Positions 21,776-35,306 of a DNA stretch of 64,000 nt are shown here, piece after piece. The stretch is from Ailurus styani. Lineage: Eukaryota; Chordata; Mammalia; Carnivora; Ailuridae. Location of the stretch: contig LNAC01001831.1 in the NCBI GenBank assembly GCA_002007465.1, positions 24,109 to 88,108 on the forward strand, in the 5' to 3' direction. The notes below the pieces were generated by a model. It was not told the origin of the DNA, did not search any database, and worked only from the letters and a program-made list of their open reading frames with translations. Each line of letters opens with the position of its first letter. Within the stretch, counting starts at the first letter, position 1. The translations under genes were made by a program, and so were the position numbers.

Positions 21776-22132
21776 AAGTATGAATACTGACAAAAATAAA
21801 GAAGCCAATCATATTATTAACACAATTGTCTCATCTCCAACCTCAGTGGAACTCTCATTCTGGTTCTGCACTTTTTCTCATAGACCCCATCTCTTTTCTA
21901 CCACCGAGGTGTTCCCTATATTCAGCCATTGTGTGTTGGAGCATCTGACGGCTACCTTGACCCCTTGATCTTTCGCACTTGATTTGGCTATAAATATTAT
22001 TTTAAAAACCAAATGAGCCACAAAAGGGGCTACTTGAGAAGGTTAACATCTTTCCCCATACTTAAGTCTGCCCATATAACTTTCTTCTGTCTTAAGAGGA
22101 GAAGTTGTTCTTGGCATATTAAAAGCCAAATC

Positions 22133-22319
22133 CAAAGAGACTATTAATCTCACAAAACAAACTGAGGGTTACTGGGGGGTGGGAGGGTAGGGCTAAGGTA
22201 GATTGGTTATGGACATTGGGGAGGGTTTGTGCTATGGTGAGTGCTGTGAAAGGTGTAAGCCTGATGATTCACAGACCTGTACCCTGGAGAAAATAATAAA
22301 TAAATAAATAAATAAAAAT
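22133..22319 (+). mobile_element. LINE-1 3' end, 5'-truncated
   Basis: 187 bp of carnivore LINE-1 3' UTR ('gatggacattgggg' type with a cctgatgattcacagacctg block) and an A-rich tail. Target duplication aaaagccaaatc at 22121-22132 and 22320-22331. Confidence 0.9.
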
Positions 22320-22331
22320 AAAAGCCAAATC

Positions 22332-22779
22332 TAGATACCTCTACTGTAGAGCATACATTCTTCACTCATAAATTCTTCTGTAATGTGGTCCATTATCATG
22401 TCACTCTTCTGTTTCTAAAACATCTCAAACACCCTCCCACTCTCTTTTCCATCAATGCATAGCAATACAAAACAAAACAAAACAAAACAAAAAAACCCAA
22501 AAAACCACAGGACTTACAATACTGCTCATAGCAGAATAGTTGGATTCCAACTTTCTCACTCTACAGAACTATAAAAGATCAACAAAATGTCTTAATTCCC
22601 ATTTTATACCCTGCAGTCTTGGAACAGTAATGAATGAAAGGCTGTGAGCTTAGAGAGAAGGGGGGCAAGCAGGTGAGTCCCACAGTATCCTGGCCTTCTT
22701 CCGACCGATATAGTTTCTCAACCACTGCATGAGCAAACAGAGCCCAAGCAGAGAGTGGCAATCTTGCTGGATGGAGAAG
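22332..22779. other. Unique DNA with an AAAAC run
   Basis: A run of AAAAC repeats lies at about 22464-22497. Nothing else recognised. Confidence 0.45.
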
Positions 22780-23130
22780 ACAAAGTGTGGCATAGTCCAT
22801 ACAATGGAATTTCACACATAATGGCACAATCCCTAAGTACTGAAACATATGACAAAATGGATNATCTCAAAACTGTAATGTCAAAAGGAAGAACACACAG
22901 AAAGCAATCATGTACTTGATGATTCCATTCATATGAAGATCAAGAACAGGTAAAAATATTTCATAATGCTGACAGAACTCAATATAGGACCTCTCAGGTG
23001 CCTTCATGTGAAAGGGGTATTGTGATGGGGAACACTATGTTGATCTGTGTGGTTGTGTTGGTATACACAAGTGTGAAAATACTATTAAACTGCACACAAC
23101 AAAACCTCAACAAAACCCAAATAATAAAAG
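22780..23130 (+). mobile_element. Old LINE-1 3' end
   Basis: Retains 'tacaatggaatttcacac', 'tgattccattcatatgaag', 'caagaacaggtaaaa' and a terminal 'aaactgcacacaacaaaacc', the 3' end of an L1M-type element. One base is unresolved at 22863. Confidence 0.7.
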
Positions 23131-23495
23131 AACTGAAGAAACAAGGGAAAGGAAAAACTACCCTCCTTCTTAATTCCCACCTTATTTATATGTCTCTTAA
23201 AATCACAGTCACTTTTATAAAGAATACTACTTATTCCCAGTTGTCACTCATGGATTTCTCCAACCTTAGAATATCTACCTTCATCAATGTCTTTGAACTG
23301 TTCTTGTTATTAAACTCATTTGTTGAATCCCGAGTATAATGAATTACATTCACTTCCTTCCTGGTTTTGTTAATGGTGACTCTGTTCTTAGTAAAATGGG
23401 CTTTCCTTTGTTTTTTTGTGGGAATACTTCTGATTCTCTGCCAATCTTGACATTCTTTTCTCCTCAAACCTCCCTTACTCTGCTTGTGCTCATTA
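23131..23495. other. Unique DNA
   Basis: No gene or repeat recognised; overlapping short frames on both strands only. Confidence 0.4.
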
Positions 23496-23655
23496 CTTAA
23501 ACCAGTGATTCTCAACCACGGCTGCACCCTGAAATCTCCTGGGGAGTCTTGACAAAATAATGAGGTTGATGCCTGGATTCATCTCAGATCAATTAAATTA
23601 GAATTTCTTGAGTAGGAATCTGGATAGTTTGAAATTAAAAATCTCCTAGGTGAGT
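23496..23655 (+). mobile_element. MER5A-like DNA transposon remnant
   Basis: Starts 'accagtgattctcaacc' and continues with 'tctcctggggagtcttgac', the layout of the nonautonomous hAT-Charlie element MER5A. Confidence 0.6.
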
Positions 23656-24769
23656 GTGTTCTTCTTGCTTCTCAGGTCAAACCATTACTATTTTGTCTCT
23701 AGTCACCAATGTACTTTGGATGCTACAATTGTCTCCTTACTGGTTTCCTTTCAACACATCATTTCACTAGTGAAAGTGTGATTGTTCTTAAATAGAAAAC
23801 TGATCATGTAATTCCTCTGTTAAATTCTTTTCAACAGTGTTTAAAACTTACAGGATATTATGGAATAGTCTTGAGGCTAGTGTAAATGGTTGACAGATAA
23901 CCCCTTTTGATTCTTCCTTCCCCATCCATTTGTTAACTAAAGTGAGCACTCTTCATAATGGAACTTATAATAGAAAAAGAGGTCCATCTAATCAGATCCT
24001 GAGAACATTAAAAGGGGAATATTAGAACTAATACCATTGCCCCTTTCCTCTGTCCTTTCACAAGCAAAATGATTTAAGGATCTGGGCATTTTTTTTCCCA
24101 GGGTGATGTAACTGACAATAGGTATGATATAAATTGACACCTGTTAAACCATGACTTAGCGGATCTGGGGTTTTATTTTTATAGATGAGTAGATGTCCAA
24201 AGAGTTATCATCTGAAGAAACTCATTCATACTTCTATTGTTTCTATTGCTTTATTCTCACTCTTCTTATCCAAAACAATCACATCTGTCTCTTTTGTACA
24301 CTCATATGGAAGTCAGAGTTTATCTCATGCTGGTGTACTCCCTCCTAACACCATCTCAGAGACTTGTAGGCAAGTTGAATGGATCCAGCTTATTTCTCTA
24401 CCCAGGCAGTGTTGGCTTGAAAAAAAATAATAAAATTCTAATGCACAGTGAATGAAGAAAAAATAAATGAAAGAAAATCTACCCTAAACATAGATTTCTT
24501 TTTTCTTTCTTTACAACTATAAAATATCATGTATAAGTATGTTCCACATATACAGATACATACACATATATGTATCTATGTGTTTTGCACACACACACAC
24601 ACACACACACGATCTCCTCCTTTGTCTTTAATTTTAACTGAGGTAATTAAGAACCAAACTTTAAGTCAGTTTGTATGCACAGGATAGAATCCAAGCTACC
24701 AAATCCCTTGTGTTGGCTCCTATCATTCTGTGCCGGTTATCAATTTATTTTTTTTTAGCCATATTCATT
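23656..24769. other. Unique DNA with an AC microsatellite
   Basis: (AC)n at about 24588-24610. No gene supported; frames at 24185-24455 overlap in two phases. Confidence 0.45.
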
Positions 24770-25430
24770 GCTGCTCTGTGACAGCGGATCTGGGCCCTTT
24801 AGATACCTTACCTTTGCAGCTAACACAGTGATAAGCTGTGAACCAGCAGAGGTTAATGGAGAGACATCGTGGAAGAAAAGAGTTCTGCTTCCTGGTTCTA
24901 GGGTGCTCTCCTGCTAGGCTTTAGCTCTAGCAGCACCCCCACCCCGCATCAAGCTCCTGCAGTGAATATAGCTTCTGCGTCCTCAAACTCTTGTAGCAAC
25001 GGGAAACTTTTCCAGTGCCAAGCACCTAAAGACCATGGCGTCCAGTAGCTCCCTAAAGCCCATGGCACCCAGGGGTCAGCCGTTTTCCTGGTTCCTGCTT
25101 TCGGTGGATTTTGCAGCACAGTGCCTCTGGCAAGACATCTCTTCATGAACGACTTTCCCTGGTGCACTGGAGGGTGTATTTCCAGCAAGTCAGAAAAGAC
25201 ATATCTCTAGTAAATTTTGACAGCATGACACCACAGCAACGTCTCTGCCACGAGTGAACCGCGGTCATACCCACTCTAACCAGGTCTGTATGTTAGCCCT
25301 GGAGGTGGATGCTTCTTTGAATGTTTGACCTCGGCCCCAGAAGAAGTGGCTCCTCCATACATCTCCTCTTCCTATATTCTTATGGTTTCTTTTACTTCCT
25401 ACTAGAGAATCCATTGTTACTTTAATCTAG
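24770..25430. other. Possible ancient LTR-like repeat, unassigned
   Basis: The GC content rises and the phrase style (for example 'ggcaagacatctcttcatga' and 'ggagggtgtatttccagcaa') feels like an ERVL-type LTR interior, but I cannot name a family or find ends. Confidence 0.3.
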
Positions 25431-25550
25431 GGGTTAGCCAACTCTTCTTCAAAGGCAAGACGGAAATGGATGGGTGTGGTGATGTACTAATAAAACAAAA
25501 GCTGACATCCAGACTGTAGGTCTTAGCCTGACAGCCCTAGTTCAAATTCC
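25431..25550 (+). mobile_element. hAT-Charlie-like DNA element fragment
   Basis: The succession 'ggggttagccaactcttctt', 'aaatggatgggtgtgg' and 'tactaataaaacaaaa' resembles a common mammalian nonautonomous Charlie element. Short and diverged. Confidence 0.45.
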
Positions 25551-25904
25551 CCCTTAGAGCTTGTCATTCTTTATAATAAATTTTTTGTTGAAATCTCTAC
25601 ATGGTTTCTTTCTCCTCATTGAACCCAGATTCACACACATCACTGGCCGTGCCCCCCTTCCCTGGCTCCAGTCATATTGTGAATGCTCCAAAGACACGAC
25701 AATACTCTCTTCTGGCTCATCTCTTTCATCCTTTTGAGAGACGCATCTTTCAAATTTTACAAGTTTCAACTTGGGCTTTTTCTTCATAATTAGGGTTTTT
25801 TTTGCTTTAGTATCTCTGGCCCATGTGAAAAATGGATCTGTGAAGATGCTTTGCCCAGAAAGCACTTTGCCAATCTTCATCGTGGCAAAATATTACTGAT
25901 TCTT

Positions 25905-26100
25905 TTTTTTTAAGATTTTTATTTATGTATTTGACAGAGAGAGAGAGAGAGAGATCACAAGTAGGCAGAGAGGCAGGCAGAGAGAAGAGGAAGGCTCCCT
26001 GCTGAGCAGAGAGCCCAAAGCAGGGCTCCATCCCAGGACCCTGAGATCATGACCCGAGCCAAAGGCAGAGGCTTAACACACTGAGCCACACAGGCATCCC
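25905..26100 (-). mobile_element. CAN-SINE
   Basis: Antisense copy. Target duplication aatattactgattctt (25889-25904) with one mismatch at 26101-26116. Confidence 0.95.
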
Positions 26101-26116
26101 AATATTATTGATTCTT

Positions 26117-26597
26117 AAAGAAATCATTCAAAGTTCACCTTTGTTTTGTATTCCTTTCTTCTTTTCTTTTTCTTTCTTTCTTTCTTTTTGCTTTTTAGGT
26201 ATCTTTATGCCTTCATGGGACATAAAACTGCAGGGTTTGGGAAGCGGGGAGGGACCTTAGAAATCAGTTTGGCTCCCTGGTTGTGGTGATGAGGAATTTA
26301 AGGCAAATGACTCACAAATTCTCTTGATGTCAGGAAATCTACATGAAAAAAGCAGCCTCCTAATACAGAGAGCCTTGGATTCTCTGAACCTATTGATTCC
26401 AACTTTAGGACCCACTTTCATAATACATAACTTGCAAGTCAAAGCTGAAACACATGGGAAACTATAAATTAGAATGTGGAGAGGGGCAGCTTCCATATGG
26501 AGATGAATGAAAAAATGAATGAATGAAAGAATGAATACCAGTCTGATTTCTGCCTGTCCTTCCTCTGCTCCATCTCTTGCTGTCAGATCAGTCACTT
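26117..26597. other. Unique DNA
   Basis: A CTTT run at about 26160-26190 and an AATG-rich run at about 26508-26540; nothing else seen. Confidence 0.4.
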
Positions 26598-26890
26598 TTT
26601 CTTTTTCTCATTTTATTTATTGCTATATAATTGATGTACTAGATTATATTACTTTTCAGTGTACAATTTAAGGATTCAATATTGGTATGTATTGCAAAGT
26701 GGTCACCACAGTAAGTCTAGTTCACATCCATCACCATGCATAGTTATGATTTTTTCCCTTATGATGAGAACTTTAAAATATCTACTCTTTTAGCAGCTTT
26801 CAAATATGCAGTGCAGTATTATTAACTACCATGCTGTACATTAGATCCTCAGGACTTATTTATTTTATAAGTAGAAATTTATACCTTCTT
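26598..26890 (-). mobile_element. Old LINE-1 3' UTR, antisense
   Basis: Carries 'attgctatataattgatgta', 'tggtcaccacagtaagtcta', 'tgatgagaactttaaaat' and 'catgctgtacattagatcc' in the order of the L1MA/L1MB 3' UTR read on the opposite strand. Confidence 0.85.
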
Positions 26891-27501
26891 GCTTTTTTAT
26901 TCTTTTATGTGATGATCAGTCAGCTGTGGCTATAAGAAGAGACACAGGAGACTTTTGGGAAAACAAAGCTTATTATACACACAGGACATAGAACAGAAGG
27001 CCCAGCACATCATTCAGACCCACATGGAACAAGATTGAAGGGGAAGCTTGGGCCACTGACTTTATTGGTGTTTTTGTGGGAAGGGAAAGGCAAAGCAGGG
27101 CAGGGTAAACAGTTTAGGATTGGCCAGTTTGGATAATTTCAAAGGATTCTAAACTAGAGGGATGGTCCCTAGTTACCTCAGTCCTGTCTCTAGGATGATT
27201 AAGAGCAATATTGCTAGAGGAGTGTTGCTTTCTGGGCTGTACTGGCCAGATAGAGGAGGTCCAGCTGCGGACAGGTGTGCTTGCATATCAAAGATATGTT
27301 CCTGGCTGAACCTTTGCTACCTTTAAGAATTAGTTAGCGTTGACAAGGGCGGTCTCTCCGAAGCTAGGAATTTTTTATAAAAGATGTCAAAAAGTCATCA
27401 TATACACAACACTTATTCATGTAGATACCATTTATCTATATAATAATTAATATAATTATATATAAATAATACATTTTTCTATATATCTATATCTATCTAT
27501 C

Positions 27502-27503
<2 letters not shown>
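26891..27503. other. Unassigned, possibly an antisense LTR
   Basis: 26915-27400 differs in base composition from its surroundings and contains a signal-like 'acaaagcttatt' (AATAAG on the minus strand), but I found no clear ends or family. Confidence 0.25.

Positions 27504-27541
<38 letters not shown>
27504..27541. repeat. (AC)19 microsatellite
   Basis: Uninterrupted AC repeat preceded by a TATC run. Confidence 0.95.
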
Positions 27542-27543
<2 letters not shown>

Positions 27544-28898
27544 TAATACAACCTCCTCTATCAACACACACAAAAAATCTGGCTTCTATAAACCTACTTA
27601 GGTGGTGCCAGAGTAGTGGGACATAATCTCATTGACCCATTATTCTTGCAAAAATATATTTATTGTGCATCTGTGATTGACCTCACTGTCCTATTATGAC
27701 ACCCATGTCTCTCCTGATCTCCCATGTACACACGCCTCTTTCACCCATCTTTATATATTATGACTTGTAGTTTCTCAAAGACTGAGACTCTTTGTCTTTC
27801 TCTCTACACTACATTAATTCCAACTCAAGGTCTGACGTTTGCTATGCACTTAATGGCTCTTTGCCCTTGTAGCAGTAAGACCTTTGGAAATCTTTGAAGT
27901 CTCTGTGATTTCTCCATATCATTAGCTCTCTCTATCAGTTTCCCCTTGCTGCTAAATGTGTACAAGGAGTGAGGTTGCTGGATTTTTGGTGCCCGACCCT
28001 GTCTCAGGTTCAGTAAGGAGAGCATGATGGCATAGAAGTTTGAAAAGGTGGAAAGCATGAAAGGGACAGCCTGGGGCCTTTTCCAAAAAATAAGGATAGA
28101 CCAAGAGAGGCAATGTCTACAGTCGAAAGAGGTGTTTGAAGTTCTTTTAGGCATTGGGTCATGGCATTTACCATGTAGTAGCTTATGTTGTTCTTCAACC
28201 TTGGCTTAGTACACTAACTTTAAGAGTCTTCCTATGAAGACAGCAGCTTCCAATCCCCCTTACCTTATAGAATTCATTTTTCTAATCTAGACTTTCTCAA
28301 ACACATAGGGCAAAAAATTTAAGCCCTAAATGCCTTAAGGATTCCATCATTTGTAATGAACTAGCTTCTCTCTAGAGTGGTACTAGCTACCACCATCCTT
28401 GGAAGAATTAAGAAAATACTTAAATCACTTTTATAAGGCTGAACTCTCTCTGGATTTCTACGTCTTCTATGTGAGCTAATAAATAATGTTTGTTTTGCCT
28501 ACTTTACACATGTGCTCTGTGGGTACAGTGAAATGGTGCTTTTCAGAGCAGTTAATTAATGATAAATTGCCAAAAATACACGTTCTTCACATGAATGTAA
28601 CCAATGGGTGAGGTTTCTCCTTAACCCATGAGTCTACAGAAGCTATGGTTCACCTACCAACAACCTGGAAGTAGGATTGATTAATAAGTCCTTTGCCACC
28701 AGGAACTCCCTGCAAGAGCCCTCCACTCCAGTCTAAGCACTCTCCTTGGAGCAAACAGGTTCCTCTCTGTGGTGTGAGACAAACAGAGGAGCCAGCTTGC
28801 CTTATTCTAGGACACAGGAGACTGGGCTTATATCCTAGTCGGTAAACGGAGCACTTTCTCAACCAAGTAGAGCCTCGATGTATCTAAGTGCAAGAGAG
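27542..28898. other. Unique DNA, no gene supported
   Basis: Minus-strand frames of 109 codons (27825-28154) and 70 codons (28650-28862) show no domain or splice context. Confidence 0.4.
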
Positions 28899-28912
28899 AT
28901 AAATCATCTTCA

Positions 28913-29104
28913 GTGTCTGGATGGCTCAGTAGGTTAAGCCTCTGTTTTTGACTCAGGTCATGATCCCAGGGTCCCGGGACCAAGCCCCACCTCAGGTTTC
29001 CTACTACTCCCGCTGCCCTTTCCCCTGCTCATGTGCTTTCTCTTTCTCTCCCTTTTCTCTCTCTAACTCTCCCTCTCAAATAAATAAAAATCCTTAAAAA
29101 ATAA
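28913..29104 (+). mobile_element. CAN-SINE, older subtype
   Basis: Lacks the usual 'gcctgcctctctgcc' body. Target duplication ataaatcatcttca at 28899-28912 and 29105-29118. Confidence 0.92.
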
Positions 29105-29118
29105 ATAAATCATCTTCA

Positions 29119-31429
29119 TATTATTGTTCTAGTCACCAAGGAAAGAAATTAGTAAATGGCATGACTTGCCTTTTATTTTTCTTTGGATGCCTACTTTTTG
29201 ACTTGAATTTCAGATACTATTTGAAATGTACTTATTTTAGAAATGGCAACTGTGGGAAGCTCAGAGGGTTCCAGATTGATTTGGGAGCAGAAAGGGCTTG
29301 GTAACAAGGCTTGGAGTTGCTTGTTGAGCTACGTTTTTGGAATTCATCCAGTCATGCTTGCCTTTTACCTAATGCTCCTATGTTGCCAGAGTTGTGCAGC
29401 CTAAGGAGGAGGAGAAGGTCATTCCTCCGGTATCACAGCCCCCTCCCTCCTTGAGGCCAGGATGGAGGCAAGAAGTAGCCAGATGTTCCCCTGCAGATAC
29501 AACTACCCAGTTACCCAACTACCCATGCTCCCTCACAACACAATGTAAAAAGCTATTATATAAATGCGTTATGATGCAAAGAACAGGATACGTGAACAGC
29601 AAGTTGGAAGGTGGACCACACATAAGAATTTGTAGATATCAGAAAGCGGACAGGTATTATTGCTACCTTTGGAGCCGCTAAAACCTTTGTCTATGTTTTT
29701 GTCATGTTGTTCCCCAGCCGAAGGTCACAATTTCCTGCTTTGATTATCCAAGTCCTATCTGATCTCTAATATACAGCTAAATTCCTTTAACATCAAGAAA
29801 TTTCATCTGATTTCTTCAGTTCTAGTGATCGCTCTTTACGGAAAATGCTGGCTCTATCCCAAAACTTATAACTTCAGGTTATATTATTATATTTCGCTTA
29901 TCCATCATTTCATAGGTTTTAACTACAATCCCTAAATTATCTATAAAATACTTGAATGTCACACACACACACACACACACCCCACTTCTCTAAGAACCTC
30001 TGAGAATCTGTGAGACCTTTTCAAGGGGTCCACAAGCTACCACCTTTTAATAACTGGATAAACTGGATTTTCTTCATAAACTTCTAACCCACACTCTGCA
30101 TGTCCCAACAGAATTGAATGCAGAAGCAGGTATGACAATACAATTGCCTCCCGTTAAGTCAGACATTAAGTACATTTGTGAAAATGTAAAACAATGTGAT
30201 TCACCTCATTATTTTTATTTCAAAATATATAGCTACTTTAAAAATTTTGTTCTTTATGTAAACATGCATTAGAGTTATTATTGTTAAGTGAATTGATAGT
30301 TTTGAAGTCTTAGTTTTAATTTGCAACATTTCAAATAGCAACAGTATAACCCACAAACACAAAGCTCCTTGGGGTCCTCAGTGGTTTTTAAGAACTTAAA
30401 GGGGTCCTGAGACCAAACTATTTTGAGAATTTCTGCCCTAGCTCATGGCAGCTTTTTCAATTCTTTTGAGAAGAGGACAGCTCTGCAAACAACCACCATA
30501 TACAGTGAAATACAAGTTCATCTCTAGGATTGGTTATGGTCTAAAGAAGGTGAAGGTTTTGAGCCCCAGACTTTTTGATGTGGAGGAAAGGGGATCCTTG
30601 GTCTGCTATGTAAGTTGGATACATGTATGATGTGGAAGACGTGAGAGGAGGAGGACATTGTTGAGAAAGGATGAACCAATGAAGCACAGCAGGGGTGCAG
30701 TGGGGCATGTTTCCTCTCCCTTGTGGGCTCCTCTCTCTCTCTGCACCCCAAGTTCATCTACACACACACCCCCAAAGTCCCAGCAAGAGCATATAGGAAG
30801 GGTGAGGTTACAGGTAAAAGATGGTGCATATCAGGTCTTCAGATTTTCCCAGACACATCCATTTACTGATGAAGTGTCTCTGAAGTAGGAAGGTAGGTGC
30901 TCCAGAGGGTGGCTATACTTAAAATAAGAATAAGAAGGAGGATGGGGGGAAAGATAGCTAAAGATATTACCTTCCAGGGAGGAGAACACAGCTCTAAACG
31001 AAGCTTGAAGGAAAGCTTTCTGACCAAAGGCCTATTTTTTAAAAAAATTGTACATGAATTATTTCTTAGAAATCTATACACTGCTCTTTTGTAAATGCTT
31101 ATTTAGTACAGAAGATTTGTGATCTATGTCATGTGCTTTTTTGTATATAGACAGGCTGCATATCGGGACCACCCCTACGGAGTGTTTTTCATTTTTGTAC
31201 ACTCTTCTCGAACACACTTATCCATTTAAACTCATTAAATTATCTATTGTATCTCTAACCCATCCACATTTTTCTTGACAGCAGAAAGCTATCTTCCCTG
31301 AAATATGTTTATCCTCCATTAAATCTTTGCCTTGACCTGCACTCTCCTTACACATTCATCTCATTTTTTTCCTTTTCACTTTCAAACAATTTCCCAGATT
31401 CTAATGTAATACTGTAGTCCTGCATGAAT
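29119..31429. other. Unique DNA, no gene supported
   Basis: A short AC run at about 29959-29979. Frames at 29394-29681 and 30445-30888 lack any recognisable domain. Confidence 0.4.
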
Positions 31430-31630
31430 AGAGGACTGGATTCCAAGCTACAGGACTAACAGCTACATCTCTCCAGTTAGTTGATCTTGAACGTTCTGTC
31501 CACTTTTCTGTGACTCAAGTGTTTGATTTGCAAAATTATTGTAATAATATCCAATTTTTTCATATCTCATAGAAAGTCTGATAGGATAAAAGGATAGCAT
31601 ATGTGAATCTATTTTGGATGTAAGCAACAC
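31430..31630 (+). mobile_element. MIR-like SINE remnant
   Basis: 'gttagttgatcttgaacgtt' followed by 'tctgtgactcaagtgtttg' and 'ttattgtaataatatcc' follows the MIR consensus order, heavily diverged. Confidence 0.45.
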
Positions 31631-33658
31631 CCCAGGCAAGGGGCAACATCTATAGTACCATTATGCAGGTTACTCTGACATGTTCTGACCTTTCTGTTCT
31701 CATTTCTGGTTTCAAGCTCTGGTTGTCTTGCTGTTGTAAGTAAAACCTTCACTCATTCACTCAATAAGCTTTTAGTAGCTTGCTGACTATGATTCAACCA
31801 TTATTTTCAGAGCTGTGGATGTGAGTTAAGTAAAATATGACTTTTATGGCTCTCTTTACCAGAAAGAAGATACACATTGTTTCATAAAACAAATATACAA
31901 GCAGAATGTACTAGCCAGGAAAGGCTAGATCCAGCTGTAGTAACAAAGAACCCCCAAATCCCAGTGGCTTCACCCAAATATGGTAGTGAGTACCCAAAGA
32001 TGACCAACAGCAATCCTCCTCCTCCCTGGATATCCAGGATGAAACCCCACCAAGGTGTGGAGTTCTTTCTCCTTCTCTTGAACCTGGGCTGGCCTTGTGA
32101 CTTGCTTTGCCCAACAGCATATGCTGGTCCAGACCTAGCTGTCAGGAGGCCTGGCAGCCTCTACTTTTCTCTCCCGGAATACACCTATTATGTTGTAAGA
32201 CCTCTATATATATATGTTGAAAGAAAGTCCCTGGAGAATTATAAAGTGCCCTTGTTTTAATCTCCTACATCTTGAGCTCTTTGTTATCTAGAGAGAGATG
32301 ACTAAAACAGGATAAAGTTTATTATGGGCTGGCAAGGAAGTTCTGATCCCCAGAGGCACACAGGAACCCAGATTAACAGAGGGACCACCTTGTTGCAGTT
32401 ACCCCGTCAGGAGTACAAGGCCCCCTTGGTCACCACTGCAGAGGAAGGCAGTAATTAAATGTGTTTATGTTCTGGGAGTGACCCCTATGGCTTTTGCTCA
32501 CCTCCCCTTCATGACATCTGGTAATATGGTTCCAATAACCAAAAAGGGTAGAGCTGTAGAACCTTCCCACCTGTCCATAGGGGTAAAGGAAAACTCAGCA
32601 TGGGTATACACTAGAATTATCTGTGACCCAGAGCCCCAAAATATAGTGTGTAAAGTGTTAGCAAAAATAAAAATGTGTTCTATTCTGGATGAGTCAAGAA
32701 AGACATCTTAGATGAGCTACCGGCTGATCTCCATGTGAAAGGATGGAGAGGAATAGGCCAAAGGAGAAGGGAGATCAGGAACTTGCAGTCAGAGGGAAGT
32801 CACATTGAGGTGTGGCTCATGCTCGTATTGGTCAGAAGTGCAAGTGGTTGGAGCATGAATGAGCTACAGATGAAGCTCAACATTAAGGAGAATGTTTTGC
32901 CTCATCTGCAATGCTGCTGAGTCCCATTCTCTAAAGTCATGACTCCAGTGGAAGACCTGAAAAGAGAAACAGTCAAGACAGATTGCATTTTAAGCAGGAA
33001 AACATGCAAGTGGGACATGGGTTCAAGTGAAGAAAAATTGGCAGAAAAGTATGATATTACAACAGTTTAGATGGGTTGTTAGAGAATCAATAGGAAGGAC
33101 AGATTTAACAGGTCCTTATGAAATAGAATTGATAAGAACAGATGGCCATAAATGCAGGATATCTGGGAAAAAAGTAGGAGGAAGGAGCCAGGGATAATCA
33201 TGGGATTGACTGCTTAAGACTCGACATTGAGGATGTGGGATGTATATCAGGTCTGTGGGGAGAAGGAAGAAAAAGCCACTTAGTTCTCTTTTGGACCCAT
33301 TAAGGTGGGGGTGTCTGGTAAATCCAGATGATAAAGGTTACAGGAGTGAGCAGATAGCCTCGAAACTGAAACAATCTCAGTGATGGGGGACACAAGAGAA
33401 ATCACTCAGGAAGAAACACATGTGGATTGGGAGAGATATGCTTCACAAACCCTAGCCAATCTCAAGCTCAGGGGTAGAGTGGAGAAGGGAGGCCTGAGAG
33501 AGCCTTGGTGGGATTTTGCTGGGTTCACAGAGGTTGGGACAGTATGTTGATTAAGGGTACAACATTGCTGCTTAAAGATGTACTTAAAGGAGTAATATGA
33601 AAATGTACAATCATGACTATAATTAGTTGCCTTCCTTTTCATTCACTAAACTAGTTTG
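31631..33658. other. Unique DNA with a possible old LTR piece
   Basis: 32060-32160 ('ctgggctggccttgtgactt') resembles part of an ancient MaLR-type repeat; I cannot delimit it. The 127-codon frame at 31877-32260 covers this piece and is not a gene. Confidence 0.35.
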
Positions 33659-33673
33659 AGTTCTCATTTTCTT

Positions 33674-33862
33674 AAAAAGATTTACTTACTTATTTTAGAG
33701 AGAGAGAGGAGGGGAAGGGGGAGAGGGAGAGAAAGAGAGAGACAAGCAGACTCCCCGCTGAGCCAGGACCCAGACACAGCGCTTGATCCTAGGACCATGA
33801 GATCATGACCTGAGCCAAAATCAAGAGTCAGAGGCTTAACAAACTGAGCCACCCAAGTGCCC
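33674..33862 (-). mobile_element. CAN-SINE, older subtype
   Basis: Purine-rich antisense body. Imperfect target duplication around agttctcattttctt (33659-33673) and 33864-33879. Confidence 0.88.
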
Positions 33863-33879
33863 CAAGTTCTCACTTTTTT

Positions 33880-34909
33880 AAGATTTAGGCTTCATTCCTT
33901 GATGGAGATTTTATAGTTGAGAATGACATATTTTAGGAAAAATGGTGCATTTTGATGAGTCTAATAACCTAACTTCATCATTATGGATTGGATACTGAAG
34001 GAGTTGGAAAGAATGGTCATGCCCATCTTCTTTTTTTCCCAATTATTTTACAGAGAGAAGGTGAAGAATAACATTTTGGCTTCTGGTTCCCTACAGCATC
34101 TGATATAGACATCTGCCTAAACCAGGATCCTGAATCAAGTGGCTGAGTAAGTAATTCAATCCAAAGTAAAAAACAGCCCTTTGCTTCAGTGTTTTCACTG
34201 ATAGCAAGTTGAAGTTTACTGTGTGGTTGAGCACATGACCAGCTACCTAAGCAAGTTCCTTCCTTTCCTCCCTGCCCCCGTTGGAAGGATGGGGCTTACT
34301 GAAGTTGGTTTGAGGCCTGTGGTTATTTTGATGTAGTCAGTCTAATGTCATTAGACAGGAAAACCTGTAGTTGAGCCAAATTATACAAGTGTGTGTCCTG
34401 GTACCGGCATTAATGTGCACCTGACTTTCAAAAAAGGAAAAACCAAAACCCAGATTCCTTTCTTTTTCTTTTGGGGATTCAGCCCTAACATCATTTTGTT
34501 TAAATTTCATAGGTTTATGTTTCATCAAAGTAGAATTTGTTGATGTAAAATTACATGCCAGATGTTCACTGTTTTGGAAGTTGTGGTGTATATTTTTGCC
34601 GATGTGACCCTTGTGGATTCCACAATTATAAACCAAAGAAAGTTGTCTATATAAGGTTTCACCCATAGGCAGTGTGGAAATGCAGTAATGTGGGGCCTGG
34701 GTTCCACAAGCCAGATCACCTTTATTTTCTTTAAATATCTCTTTTCGAAATGCGTATTTTAGAGCTTGTCAAAGTTGGCATTTGGAGAACTGCAATTTAG
34801 TGGCAAGATTTTATATATATATTTTAAGTATTTTATAAGTCTTGCCACCAGCCCCGCATATGTGGTTGGAGGTGAGGTAGAGTAACAGATGAGGTCATGG
34901 AACTTTTGG
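33880..34909. other. Unique DNA
   Basis: No gene or repeat recognised. Confidence 0.4.
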
Positions 34910-35102
34910 TGAGATTCTTTTCAAGCAGTGATTGGCAGCTGGAGTGCGCTACAGCTTCCCAGGCAAGCTTTGTTAAAACACAGATTTCCCCCACCCTGAC
35001 ATTCGGATTCGGAAGTCTAAGGAAAGGCTTGGTATTTCTATCAGGTTTCCAGGTGGTGCCATTGCTACTGGTCCGAGGACCGCACTTTAAGAACCTGCTC
35101 TG
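34910..35102 (+). mobile_element. MER5A remnant
   Basis: Contains 'aagctttgttaaaacacaga' and 'ttccaggtggtgcc', ending in 'accgcactttaagaacc', the standard MER5A order. Confidence 0.75.
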
Positions 35103-35116
35103 AGGCAGTGATTCTT

Positions 35117-35306
35117 TTTTTTTTTAATTTATTTATTTGACACAGAGAGAAGCAGTGAGGGAGGAAACACAAGTACGGGGAGAGGGAGAGGGAAGAGCAA
35201 GCTTCCTGCCGAGCTGAGAGCCCTACCTGGGGTTGATCCCAGGACCCTGGGATCATGACCTGAGGTGAAGGCATATGCTTAAGGACTGAGCCACCCACTT
35301 TCCCTA
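35117..35306 (-). mobile_element. CAN-SINE, older subtype
   Basis: Perfect target duplication aggcagtgattctt at 35103-35116 and 35307-35320, placed at the right end of a MER5A. Confidence 0.94.
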